Notes under the pieces: generated by a model
What the model saw: the letters and a program-made list of their open reading frames with translations, nothing else
What the model was told of the DNA's origin: nothing
Databases searched by the model: none
Program-made: the position numbers and the translations under genes
Shown here: positions 1 through 7,068 of the stretch, piece by piece
How the letters are laid out: each line of letters begins with the position of its first letter
Position numbering within the stretch: the stretch's first letter is position 1
Origin: CALAED01 sp036555725
GTDB lineage: Bacteria > Actinomycetota > Actinomycetes > Streptosporangiales > Streptosporangiaceae
Direction: 5' to 3'
Length of the DNA: 64,000 nucleotides
NCBI GenBank assembly: GCA_036555725.1
Contig: DATBKU010000018.1
Location: 62,001-126,000, forward strand

Positions 1-168
1 ATGCCGATGAACACCGCCGAGGATCACGCACCGGGCCACCCGGACAGTACGTACTGCCGCCTGTGCAGCGACGCCGACGGCAACCTGCAGGACTTCGACG
101 AGCGGTTCGAGCGGATGGTCCAGTGGCAGATGCGCCGGCGCGGCGGCGGCGACCTGCGGCTACGGTGA
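1..168 (+). CDS. Zinc-ribbon protein, C-terminal part (cut by window edge)
   Basis: This is the 3' end of a small protein whose start lies before base 1. The visible residues begin MPMNTAEDH and continue with YCRLCSDADGNLQDF. This matches the second half of the 'putative zinc ribbon' family (zf-ribbon_2 type), where an N-terminal CxxCGMPM knuckle is followed about 20 residues later by a YCxxC knuckle. The first cysteine pair would be just outside the window, so the ATG at base 1 is probably internal (the M of CGMPM) and not a start. Function in this family is unknown. Its stop at 166-168 overlaps a possible GTG start of the downstream AraC-type gene, suggesting one transcript of zinc ribbon, AraC regulator and VOC protein. 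Confidence 0.7.
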   Translation: MPMNTAEDHAPGHPDSTYCRLCSDADGNLQDFDERFERMVQWQMRRRGGGDLRLR

Positions 169-206
169 CGTATGACTCCCGGCCGGAGACGTGGGATGCT
201 GGAGTT

Positions 207-632
207 GTGACGCCAGAGGACCTCGTTCGGCTGCGCCGGGCTCGCGACACGATGGATCGTGATTACGCGAAGCCGCTCGACGTCCCGGCGCTGGCCCACG
301 CCGCCCTCATGTCGGCCGGCCACTTCTCTCGGAGCTTCCGGGCCGCCTTCGGCGAGACGCCGTACAGCTATCTGATGACCCGCCGGATCGAGCGAGCCAA
401 GACGCTGCTGCGCCGCGGCGACCTCACGGTGACGGAGGTCTGCTTCGAGGTCGGCTGTTCGTCGCTGGGTTCGTTCAGCTCGCGGTTCACCGAGCTGATC
501 GGCGAGAGCCCGAGCGCCTACCGCGCCCGCGACCACGACGAGAGCGCCGCCATTCCGCCCTGCATCGCCAAGATCATTACGCGACCCGTCAGGAATGGAG
601 AAGCCAAGTCCGCGGCTCCGCCCGTAGCGTGA
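207..632 (+). CDS. Short AraC-family transcriptional regulator (HTH only)
   Basis: A protein of about 141 residues made almost only of the two helix-turn-helix motifs of an AraC/XylS DNA-binding domain. The first is near DVPALAHAALMSAGHFSR; the second is near VTEVCFEVGCSSLGSFSSR, followed by the conserved FTELIGESPSAYR. There is no ligand-binding domain, so it is shorter than typical AraC proteins (about 300 residues). I chose the GTG at 207 because the domain begins just after it; a GTG at 165 overlapping the previous stop is the alternative. Its stop overlaps the start region of the following VOC gene. Such stand-alone HTH proteins next to VOC genes are common in actinomycetes, and it may regulate that neighbour; this is inference from context. 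Confidence 0.8.
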   Translation: MTPEDLVRLRRARDTMDRDYAKPLDVPALAHAALMSAGHFSRSFRAAFGETPYSYLMTRRIERAKTLLRRGDLTVTEVCFEVGCSSLGSFSSRFTELIGESPSAYRARDHDESAAIPPCIAKIITRPVRNGEAKSAAPPVA

Positions 633-637
633 CCTGC

Positions 638-1054
638 ATGGAAATCAGGCTTTCCCAATGCTTCATCGCCGTTGACGACCACGACAATGCGCTCGCCTTC
701 TACCGCGATGTGCTCGGCCTTGAAGTCCGCAACGACGTCGGGTTCGAGGGGATGCGCTGGGTGACCGTCGGGGCGCCCTCTCAGCCGGACGTGAACATCG
801 TCCTGGAACCGCCTGCCGCGGACCCGAACGCCTCACCGGCCGACAAGAAGGCCATGGCCGAGCTGATGGCCAAAGGTCAGCTGCGCGGCGTCATCTTCAC
901 AACGGACGACTGCGACGCCGCCTTCGAGCGCATCAGCTCCGCGGGCGGCGAGGTGCTGCAGGAGCCGATGGACCAGCCGTACGGCGTCCGCGACTGCGCC
1001 TTCCGCGACCCCGCGGGCAACATGCTGCGGTTCAACCAGCCCCGCAGCCGCTAG
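638..1054 (+). CDS. VOC family protein (glyoxalase/dioxygenase fold)
   Basis: A 138-residue protein of the vicinal-oxygen-chelate superfamily. It starts with the typical first strand MEIRLSQCFIAVDDHDNALAFYRDV and ends with the characteristic FRDPAGNMLRFNQP. Two beta-alpha-beta-beta-beta modules can be traced (about residues 5-60 and 75-135). A near-C-terminal acidic/aromatic end is present, but the usual first metal ligand (His or Glu in strand 1) is a Gln/Cys pair here, so metal-dependent catalysis is uncertain. The ATG at 638 is preferred over a GTG at 629 because the fold begins at once after it. It is transcribed with the AraC-type gene just upstream. Substrate unknown. Confidence 0.85.
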   Translation: MEIRLSQCFIAVDDHDNALAFYRDVLGLEVRNDVGFEGMRWVTVGAPSQPDVNIVLEPPAADPNASPADKKAMAELMAKGQLRGVIFTTDDCDAAFERISSAGGEVLQEPMDQPYGVRDCAFRDPAGNMLRFNQPRSR

Positions 1055-1143
1055 TTCCACACCCCGTTCCGCAACGTCGCCGCGGCCACCCGCGGCGTTG
1101 ATCACGCACGCCCAAAACACCGGCATCGAACGAAGGAGTCACC

Positions 1144-1488
1144 ATGGCTAACGGCATCAAGACCGTCATCTATCCGGTCAAGGATCTCGCCGCCGCGAAG
1201 GCCCTGTTCACCGGGCTCATCGGCGCGCAGCCCGAGTCCGACGCGCCGTACTACGTGGGCTGGAAGGTCGCCGGCCAGGACATCGGCCTCGACCCCAACG
1301 GCCACAAGCAGGGCATGACGGGCTCGCTCGCCTACTTCCACGTCGACGACATCGAGGCGACCCTGACCGCGCTCCTGAACGCCGGCGCGAAGATGGTGCA
1401 GGAGGTCAGGGACGTCGGTGGCGGCCGGCTGATCGCGTCGGTGCAAGACGCGGACGGCAATCCGATCGGCGTCCTCCAGGACACGTAG
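1144..1488 (+). CDS. VOC family protein (second, shorter copy)
   Basis: A 114-residue VOC-fold protein (MANGIKTVIYPVKDLAAAKALFTGLIG ..., ending VQDADGNPIGVLQDT). It has a good ribosome binding site (GAAGGAG, six bases before the ATG). It is not a close copy of the preceding VOC protein and belongs to the single-domain group often annotated as bleomycin-resistance-like or glyoxalase-like. That label does not imply resistance. It sits about 90 bases after the previous gene, so it may have its own promoter, and it is closed by a perfect hairpin at 1499-1533. The reaction is unknown. Confidence 0.85.
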   Translation: MANGIKTVIYPVKDLAAAKALFTGLIGAQPESDAPYYVGWKVAGQDIGLDPNGHKQGMTGSLAYFHVDDIEATLTALLNAGAKMVQEVRDVGGGRLIASVQDADGNPIGVLQDT

Positions 1489-1498
1489 GCCCTGCGGA

Positions 1499-1533
1499 GA
1501 CGGCGGGCAGGGGCGTGACCCCTGCCCGCCGTC
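1499..1533 (+). terminator. Perfect 15-bp hairpin after the VOC genes
   Basis: Bases 1499-1513 pair perfectly with 1519-1533 around a five-base CGTGA loop. There is no T-run, as is usual for terminators in high-GC actinomycetes. It starts 10 bases after the stop codon of the second VOC gene and separates that unit from the mutase subunit gene. Confidence 0.8.
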
Positions 1534-1641
1534 GTACGTCTGGGGAACGGCCCGCGTGCCCGCTGGCGGGAGCCGTACGGATACCCTGCGCTGAGATGGT
1601 TCGGCGGCGGCCCGAACACAGCGCACAGGCGGGAGGCAGCC

Positions 1642-2043
1642 ATGGCGGGTCCGATCCGTGTTGTCATAGCCAAGCCTGGTCTCGACGGCCACGATCGTGG
1701 CGCGAAGGTCGTGGCCCGGGCGCTACGGGACGCGGGCATGGAGGTCATCTACACCGGCCTGCACCAGACGCCGGAGCAGATCGTCGAAGCCGCCCTGCAG
1801 GAGGACGCCGACGGCATCGGCCTGTCCATCCTGTCCGGCGCGCACATGACCCTGTGCGCCCGGGTCGTCGAGCTCCTCCAGGAGCGCGACGCCGCCGACA
1901 TCGTCGTCTTCGTCGGCGGCATCATCCCGGAGGCCGACATGCCCGAGCTGGAAAACCTCGGCATCGCCAAGATCTTCACGCCCGGGGCCACCACCCAGGA
2001 GATCGTCGACTGGGTCCGCGGCCACGTCCCGGTCGGCGCCTAG
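1642..2043 (+). CDS. Cobalamin-binding small subunit of an acyl-CoA mutase
   Basis: A 133-residue stand-alone B12-binding domain of the methylmalonyl-CoA/isobutyryl-CoA mutase type. All three hallmark motifs are visible: DxHxxG (D15, H17, G20; H17 would coordinate cobalt in the base-off/His-on mode), SxL (S62, L64) and GG (92-93). It therefore supplies the cofactor-binding half of a split mutase. No large subunit is adjacent; the only candidate partner in the window is the 537-residue catalytic subunit at 44506-46119. From memory, streptomycetes also keep the small subunit of isobutyryl-CoA mutase (icmB) near sucCD, so this may be an icmB-like shared subunit. The start is the ATG at 1642, behind GGGAGGCAGCC. 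Its stop codon forms the edge of repeat copy A. Confidence 0.9.
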   Translation: MAGPIRVVIAKPGLDGHDRGAKVVARALRDAGMEVIYTGLHQTPEQIVEAALQEDADGIGLSILSGAHMTLCARVVELLQERDAADIVVFVGGIIPEADMPELENLGIAKIFTPGATTQEIVDWVRGHVPVGA

Positions 2044-2102
2044 GGGCTGTTCATAAGCCCTGGACGCCGCGCAGTAGGACAGCGGAGTACGAAACAGGAC
2101 CT
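2041..2102. repeat. Palindromic dispersed repeat, copy A
   Basis: About 62 bases with imperfect inverted ends (TAGGGGCTGTTCAT at 2041 and GAAACAGGACCT at 2091). Inside, on the minus strand, is the 14-base core TGTCCTACTGCGCG (2068-2081). Its first three bases are the stop codon of the B12-subunit gene. The same core occurs in copies B (19906-19977) and C (29441-29485). It lies between two convergent genes and may act as a bidirectional terminator. Confidence 0.7.
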
Positions 2103-2159
2103 GGCCGCCGCTCCCGTCCCGTCGAGGCGTAGCCGCCCGCGTCGCGTGTGCCGGCTCGG

Positions 2160-3071
2160 TCAGGCCGTGACGGTGGCGGGGTCGGTGTTGCCGCCGCAGA
2201 CCACGACGGCGACGCGCTCGCCGGGCTCCGGCTTGTACGCCCCGCACACCAGGGCGGCCAATGCGGTCGCGCCGCCTGGCTCGGCGACGATGCGCAGCTC
2301 GTCCCACAGCAACCGCTGGGCCGCCGTGATCGCCTCGTCGGGCACCAGCACGCTGTCCATGCCGGTCCGTACGGCCACCGAGAAGCAGATGTCGCCCACC
2401 TGGGGAGCGCCGAGCGAGTCGGCCGCGACGCCGCCGACCGAGACGCCGACCGGGTGCCCGGCCGCCAACGCCGCGTGCAGCGCCTGGCTCTCGCCAGGCT
2501 CCACGGCCACCACCTTGGCGCCGCCCTCGAGCGCTGCCGCGATGCCGCCCGCCAGGCCGCCCCCGCCTACGGCGACCAGCACCGTGTCGGGTTCGTACGC
2601 CTCCAGCTCCAGGCCGACCGTGCCGTTACCGGCGGCGACCTCGGGCTGGTCGTAAGCGTGGACGAGCAGCGCCCCGGTCTCGACCGCCCGTACGGAGCAG
2701 GCGGCCGCGGCGTCGCCGTAGTACGCGCCGGTGACCTGGACGGTGGCGCCGAGATCGTGCAGGCGGGCGATCTTGACGGGCGGGGTGCTCTCCGGTACGA
2801 ATATCTCGGCCGGGGCGCCGACCGCCCTGGCCGCGTGCGCGACCCCGAGCCCGGCGTTGCCGCCCGAGGCCGCGATGACGCCGGCCGCGGGCACGGCGGC
2901 GCTGCGGATCCGGTTGGTCGCGCCGCGCGGCTTGAAGCTGCCCGTGTGCTGCAGCAGCTCCAGCTTGAGCAGCAGCGGCACGCCCAGTAGCTCCGCCTCG
3001 ATCACGGGCGTACGGCGGACCAGCCCCTCGATCCGCCCGGCGGCCGCGACCACATCATTCCGATCGATCAC
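2160..3071 (-). CDS. Threonine/serine dehydratase-like PLP enzyme
   Basis: A fold-type II PLP enzyme of about 303 residues, most like catabolic threonine/serine dehydratases (threonine to 2-oxobutyrate plus ammonia). The PLP lysine is in GSFKPRGA (K47), and the phosphate-binding glycine loop is VGGGGLAGG. No C-terminal ACT regulatory domain is present, so it is the short, catabolic-type form and not the isoleucine-feedback-regulated IlvA. I place the start at the GTG at 3071 (MIDRNDVVAAAGRI), where family members usually begin; a TTG at 3101 would add ten residues. It converges on the B12-subunit gene with repeat A between them. 2-Oxobutyrate can become propionyl-CoA and then methylmalonyl-CoA, a possible but unproven link to the mutase. 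Confidence 0.85.
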   Translation of the reverse strand: MIDRNDVVAAAGRIEGLVRRTPVIEAELLGVPLLLKLELLQHTGSFKPRGATNRIRSAAVPAAGVIAASGGNAGLGVAHAARAVGAPAEIFVPESTPPVKIARLHDLGATVQVTGAYYGDAAAACSVRAVETGALLVHAYDQPEVAAGNGTVGLELEAYEPDTVLVAVGGGGLAGGIAAALEGGAKVVAVEPGESQALHAALAAGHPVGVSVGGVAADSLGAPQVGDICFSVAVRTGMDSVLVPDEAITAAQRLLWDELRIVAEPGGATALAALVCGAYKPEPGERVAVVVCGGNTDPATVTA

Positions 3072-3156
3072 CGACCTATTGTCGCACCTCAACAGGCCCA
3101 AATCCTCATTTCACTACTTACGCAACGCGGGCCAGGTGGAGGCAGGTGATGGTGAC

Positions 3157-4554
3157 TCAGGCGGGTGGGATGGGGAGCGGGGCGTCCAGGGCCGACTGGG
3201 CGAGGACGACAAGCGACGCCGTCCAGCCGAGCGGGGCCACCGAGGCCGGATGCCCGCGGCCGTCGACCTTCTCCGGCAGTACGCCGAGCGAGGTACGGTG
3301 CGCGGCCAGCCAGTTCAGCCACGCCGTGGCCCCCCCGACGTTGCCGCCCGCGGCATCCGACAGGGCGAACATCGCGACCTCCGGGGTCCACGCCACCGTG
3401 CGGTTGCCGGCCCAGTCGTCGCCGGGCAGCACGCCGCCGTTCGGCAGCCGCAGCCGCTCGGCCGCCACCCGTACCGCCGCCGTCACGTTCGGATCCGGCG
3501 GCGCGAACGGCGGGATGAGGAAGGTCGCCGAGGCGTCCACCGAACCGTTCGGCAGTGGCGAGCGCGGGTAGCCGTATGGGGCGAACTCACGGCCGATCGC
3601 GGCGGCGAGCCGGCCCGCGGCGGTCTGCCAGCGCCTGCTCTCGGCCGTGGCGCCGCGCCGGGCGGCGACGCCGGCGGCCGCGCGGAGCCCGGCCAGCACC
3701 GGCGCGGCGACCCCGAGCGTCGGACGGCTCGGGTCCTCCTCTTCGGACGGGTCGCGCTCCCAGTAGTCGGACGAGGGCGGCGGCAGGCCGTCGGCGTCGA
3801 GCGCGACGGTGAGCCGGTTCGCGGCCCGGCGCACCATCGGCCATAGCTCGGACAGCTCCGCCGCGCCCTCCGGATCTTCGCTCTGCAGGAACCAGGCCGC
3901 CCACAGCACCCAGCCGAGCCCGTCGAGCTGCACACGCCGGCCGTCGGCGACCGGGCTGCCGTCGGGCTGGTAGCGCGCCGCCCACAGCCCGTTCTCGTCC
4001 TGGATCGACGCCAGGAACCGCAGCACGCGCCGTGCCTCGGGGGTGTGGCCGGTGACCGCGAACGCGGCGGCGGCGAAGGCGGCGTCGCGCGGCCAGACGT
4101 AGGCCCAGTCCCCGTACCACGACGCCGTGGTCGCGCCGTTGGGGCGCGTGAGCAGCCGCAGGTCGAGCAGCGCGCGGGCGGCCATGTCGCGCTCGGCGGG
4201 CATGATCCCGGGGACCGTTCCGGCGGCTAGCCAGTCGTGGTCGTTCTCGACCGCGTCGGCCGCGTGCGGGTCGCCGGCCGGCACCGTGATCGCGCGGTCG
4301 CCGCCGAGCGGCACGAACCGTACCTGGTCATCGCTCAGCGCGAGAACGGAGCTGCCCGGGATGTACGAGCCGTCTTCGGCGAGCTCAGGGTCGATCGGCG
4401 TGGTGGCGTACGGCCAGCCCCCGCTGCCCACCAGCCCGGGGCTGTCCCACGGAGGCGTATGCGAGGGCAGGTTCGCGCCACAGGTCGCGGCAAGGGCGGC
4501 AATGAGGAGGAGGGCCGCAAGGCGCCACACCCTGCGCGCTCCGTGGCTCCCCAA
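3157..4554 (-). CDS. Exported GH15-like (glucoamylase-type) protein
   Basis: A 465-residue protein with an N-terminal export signal (RRVWRLAALLLIAALAATC). The cysteine is in a poor lipobox, so either a lipoprotein or a cleaved secreted protein is possible. The rest is an alpha/alpha-barrel hydrolase of glycoside hydrolase family 15 type: WYGDWAYVWPRDAAF at about 146-160, QDENGLW, LDGLGWVLWAAW, then DYWERD, whose Glu sits where GH15 enzymes have the catalytic acid. A later TPEVAMF could supply the base. Family members cleave alpha-glucosides or trehalose, but the substrate cannot be read here, and it is shorter than typical glucoamylases. The TTG at 4554 has an upstream GAGGGGGAAC; a GTG at 4530 with GGAG is an equal alternative. 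It is divergent from sucC. Confidence 0.7.
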   Translation of the reverse strand: MGSHGARRVWRLAALLLIAALAATCGANLPSHTPPWDSPGLVGSGGWPYATTPIDPELAEDGSYIPGSSVLALSDDQVRFVPLGGDRAITVPAGDPHAADAVENDHDWLAAGTVPGIMPAERDMAARALLDLRLLTRPNGATTASWYGDWAYVWPRDAAFAAAAFAVTGHTPEARRVLRFLASIQDENGLWAARYQPDGSPVADGRRVQLDGLGWVLWAAWFLQSEDPEGAAELSELWPMVRRAANRLTVALDADGLPPPSSDYWERDPSEEEDPSRPTLGVAAPVLAGLRAAAGVAARRGATAESRRWQTAAGRLAAAIGREFAPYGYPRSPLPNGSVDASATFLIPPFAPPDPNVTAAVRVAAERLRLPNGGVLPGDDWAGNRTVAWTPEVAMFALSDAAGGNVGGATAWLNWLAAHRTSLGVLPEKVDGRGHPASVAPLGWTASLVVLAQSALDAPLPIPPA

Positions 4555-4726
4555 CCGCGTTCCCCCTCGTTCACCGCCCGTTGACTCAGTAATACCTCAA
4601 ACGGGGCGAACGGCGGACATTGTCACTTTGTGTTTACCCGGGGAGAGTGATGACGTACCGGACAGACGTGGCCGTATGTAGTCAGCGGTGACAAGGCGCG
4701 AAGGGGGCTGTCCGCCCGTTGGACCC

Positions 4727-4758
4727 GGGCGACTAACGGGCGACTAACGGGCGACTAA
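4727..4758 (+). repeat. Three tandem 11-base units upstream of sucC
   Basis: The unit GGGCGACTAAC occurs at 4727, 4738 and 4749 with no gap (the last copy ends in G). It lies about 125 bases before the sucC start, inside the divergent intergenic region. It could be a binding-site array or an unstable microsatellite. Confidence 0.75.
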
Positions 4759-4882
4759 GCTGCCTGCTCGGAGCGTACCGTCGCGTGGTCCCGCGGCCAG
4801 GGCCCGATCGTCCTGACCGGGCGACCACGTGCGCGGTCATTTTCGGGCTATCGATCATCGATTCGCAAAGGGACGGACCCTC

Positions 4883-6106
4883 GTGGACCTGTTCGAACAT
4901 CAGGCGAAGGAGCTCTTCGCGGCATATGGCGTGCCGGTGCCCTCCGGCAAGATCGCCCGTACCCCCGCCGAGGCGCGCGCCATCGCCGAGGAGTTCGCCA
5001 ATGGCGGCACTGCGTCTCTCCAGCCACCTAACGGGGGCCCGCCCCGCGTCGTGGTCAAGGCGCAGGTGAAGACGGGCGGCCGCGGCAAGGCCGGCGGCGT
5101 CAAGCTCGCCGAATCGCCCGCCGACGCGGAGGACAAGGCCGGCCAGATCCTGGGCATGGACATCAAGGGCCATACGGTCCACAAGGTCCTCGTCGAGGAG
5201 GCCAGCGCGATCGCGCAGGAGTACTACTTCTCGTTCCTGCTCGACCGGGCGAACCGGACCTTCTTGTCCATCTGCTCGGTCGAAGGCGGCATGGAGATCG
5301 AGGAGGTCGCGGCGACCAATCCGGACGCCGTGGCGAAGGTGCCGATCTCGGCGCTGACCGGCGTCGATCGGGCCACGGCCCGCGAGATCGCGGCCACGGG
5401 CAAGCTGCCCGAGCAGGCCCTGGATGGCGCCGCCGAGCTGATCGAACGGCTGTGGGCCGTCTTCGTCGACGAGGACGCCACGCTCGTCGAGGTCAACCCG
5501 CTGATCCTGACCGAGGACGGCCGGGTGGTCGCCCTCGACGGCAAGGTGACACTCGACGACAACTCGGCCTTCCGCCAGCCCGAGCATTCGGGGTACGAGG
5601 ACGCGGCGTCGGCCGACCCGCTCGAGGCCAAGGCCAAGGAGAAGGACCTCAACTACGTCAAGCTGGAGAACGGCTCTGTCGGCATCATCGGCAACGGCGC
5701 CGGGCTCGTCATGTCCACGCTCGACGTCGTCGCCTACGCCGGCGAGGGGCTGAACGGCGGGCAGCGACCGGCCAACTTCCTCGACATCGGCGGTGGCGCG
5801 TCGGCCGAGGTCATGGCCAACGGCATGGAGATCGTGCTGGGCGACCCCGACGTGAAGAGCGTGTTCGTCAACGTGTTCGGCGGCATCACGTCCTGCGATG
5901 CTGTTGCCAACGGCATCGTCTCGGCGTACAAGCTGCTGTCCGACCGCGGTGAGACCGTCGACCGGCCGCTCGTGGTCCGGCTCGACGGCAACAACGCCGA
6001 TGTCGGGCACCAGATCCTGGTCGATGCGAATTTGCCGGGCGTACAGCTGGTCGAGACGATGGACGACGCGGCGAAGCGCGCCGCAGAGCTTGCGGCAGGG
6101 GTGTGA
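4883..6106 (+). CDS. sucC: Succinyl-CoA synthetase beta subunit
   Basis: The ADP/GDP-forming succinyl-CoA ligase beta chain (succinyl-CoA + NDP + Pi to succinate + CoA + NTP), cytosolic, TCA cycle. The N-terminal ATP-grasp domain begins MDLFEHQAKELFAAYGVPVP and contains KAQVKTGGRGKAGGVKLA. The C-terminal CoA-ligase domain contains NGAGLVMSTLD and GGGAS. The length of 407 residues is longer than the usual 386-392. Part of the excess is a Gly/Pro-rich insertion at about residues 41-54 (NGGTASLQPPNGGPPR), where other proteins have a short turn. The GTG at 4883 is preceded by AAGGGACGG; upstream in-frame codons are not conserved in the family. sucD starts one base after its stop, so the two chains are translationally coupled. 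Confidence 0.97.
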   Translation: MDLFEHQAKELFAAYGVPVPSGKIARTPAEARAIAEEFANGGTASLQPPNGGPPRVVVKAQVKTGGRGKAGGVKLAESPADAEDKAGQILGMDIKGHTVHKVLVEEASAIAQEYYFSFLLDRANRTFLSICSVEGGMEIEEVAATNPDAVAKVPISALTGVDRATAREIAATGKLPEQALDGAAELIERLWAVFVDEDATLVEVNPLILTEDGRVVALDGKVTLDDNSAFRQPEHSGYEDAASADPLEAKAKEKDLNYVKLENGSVGIIGNGAGLVMSTLDVVAYAGEGLNGGQRPANFLDIGGGASAEVMANGMEIVLGDPDVKSVFVNVFGGITSCDAVANGIVSAYKLLSDRGETVDRPLVVRLDGNNADVGHQILVDANLPGVQLVETMDDAAKRAAELAAGV

Positions 6107-6107
6107 G

Positions 6108-7016
6108 ATGGCGATCTGGCTGACCGAAAGCAGCAAGGTCATCGTGCAGGGGATGACCGGCTCCGAGGGGTCCAAGCACACCGCGCGCATGCTGCGGGCC
6201 GGCACCAACGTCGTCGGCGGCGTCAACGCCCGCAAGGCCGGGCAGACCGCGACGTACGAGGGCAAGGACCTGCCCGTTTTCGGCACCGTGGCGGAGGCGA
6301 TGAGCGCGACCGGCGCGGACGTCTCCGTCGTCTTCGTGCCGCCGAAGTTCACCAAGGACGCCGTGGTCGAGGCCATCGACGCCGAGATCCCGCTGTGCGT
6401 GATCATCACCGAGGGCATCCCGGTGCACGACTCGACGTGGTTCTGGGCGCACGCGGCGGCGAGCGGCAGTGGGACCTCTGGAACCACGGGGACCCGCCTC
6501 ATCGGGCCGAACTGCCCCGGCATCGCCTCGCCCGGCAAGTCCAACGCGGGGATCATCCCGGCCGACATCACCTCGCCCGGGCGCATCGGCCTGGTGTCCA
6601 AGTCGGGCACGCTGACGTACCAGATGATGTACGAACTGCGCGACGTGGGCTTCTCCACCTGCGTGGGCATCGGCGGCGACCCGGTCATCGGCACCACGCA
6701 CATCGACGCGCTCGAGGCCTTCCAGGCCGACCCGGAGACCGATGCCGTCGTGATGATCGGCGAGATCGGCGGCGACGCCGAGGAGCGGGCCGCGGCCTAC
6801 ATCGAGCAGCACGTGACCAAGCCGGTCGTCGGCTACGTCGCCGGGTTCACCGCGCCCGAGGGCAAGACGATGGGCCACGCCGGCGCGATCGTGTCCGGCT
6901 CCTCCGGCACCGCGCAGGCCAAGAAGGAGGCCCTGGAGAAGGTCGGCGTCCGGGTCGGCAAGACGCCGAGCGAGACCGCCCGCCTCATGCGCGACATCAT
7001 GCGCGCCACCAAGTAG
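6108..7016 (+). CDS. sucD: Succinyl-CoA synthetase alpha subunit
   Basis: Partner of sucC: 302 residues with an N-terminal CoA-binding Rossmann domain (SKVIVQGMTGSEGSKHTARML) and a C-terminal ligase domain. The active-site histidine that carries the phosphate is in GKTMGHAGAIVSG (H257), and LIGPNCPGIASPGKSNAGI is conserved. A short Ser/Gly/Thr insertion (SGSGTSGTTG, about residues 122-131) precedes this last motif and is unusual for the family; it echoes the extra loop in the beta chain. A good hairpin follows at 7026-7063. Confidence 0.97.
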   Translation: MAIWLTESSKVIVQGMTGSEGSKHTARMLRAGTNVVGGVNARKAGQTATYEGKDLPVFGTVAEAMSATGADVSVVFVPPKFTKDAVVEAIDAEIPLCVIITEGIPVHDSTWFWAHAAASGSGTSGTTGTRLIGPNCPGIASPGKSNAGIIPADITSPGRIGLVSKSGTLTYQMMYELRDVGFSTCVGIGGDPVIGTTHIDALEAFQADPETDAVVMIGEIGGDAEERAAAYIEQHVTKPVVGYVAGFTAPEGKTMGHAGAIVSGSSGTAQAKKEALEKVGVRVGKTPSETARLMRDIMRATK

Positions 7017-7025
7017 ATACGTACG

Positions 7026-7063
7026 GCGGAGGCATCGCGGCCGCGGTCCGCGATGCCTTCCGC
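7026..7063. terminator. Bidirectional hairpin between sucD and the GMC oxidoreductase
   Basis: GCGGA-GGCATCGCGG (7026-7040) pairs with CCGCGATGCCTTCCGC (7048-7063), with one bulged base and a short loop. It lies between two convergent stop codons, so it probably ends both transcripts. Confidence 0.75.
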
Positions 7064-7068
7064 TGTGC

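Noticed and set aside
4733..6703. A 656-codon minus-strand frame opposite sucCD.
   Set aside because: It is antisense to clear sucC and sucD and has no recognisable motif.
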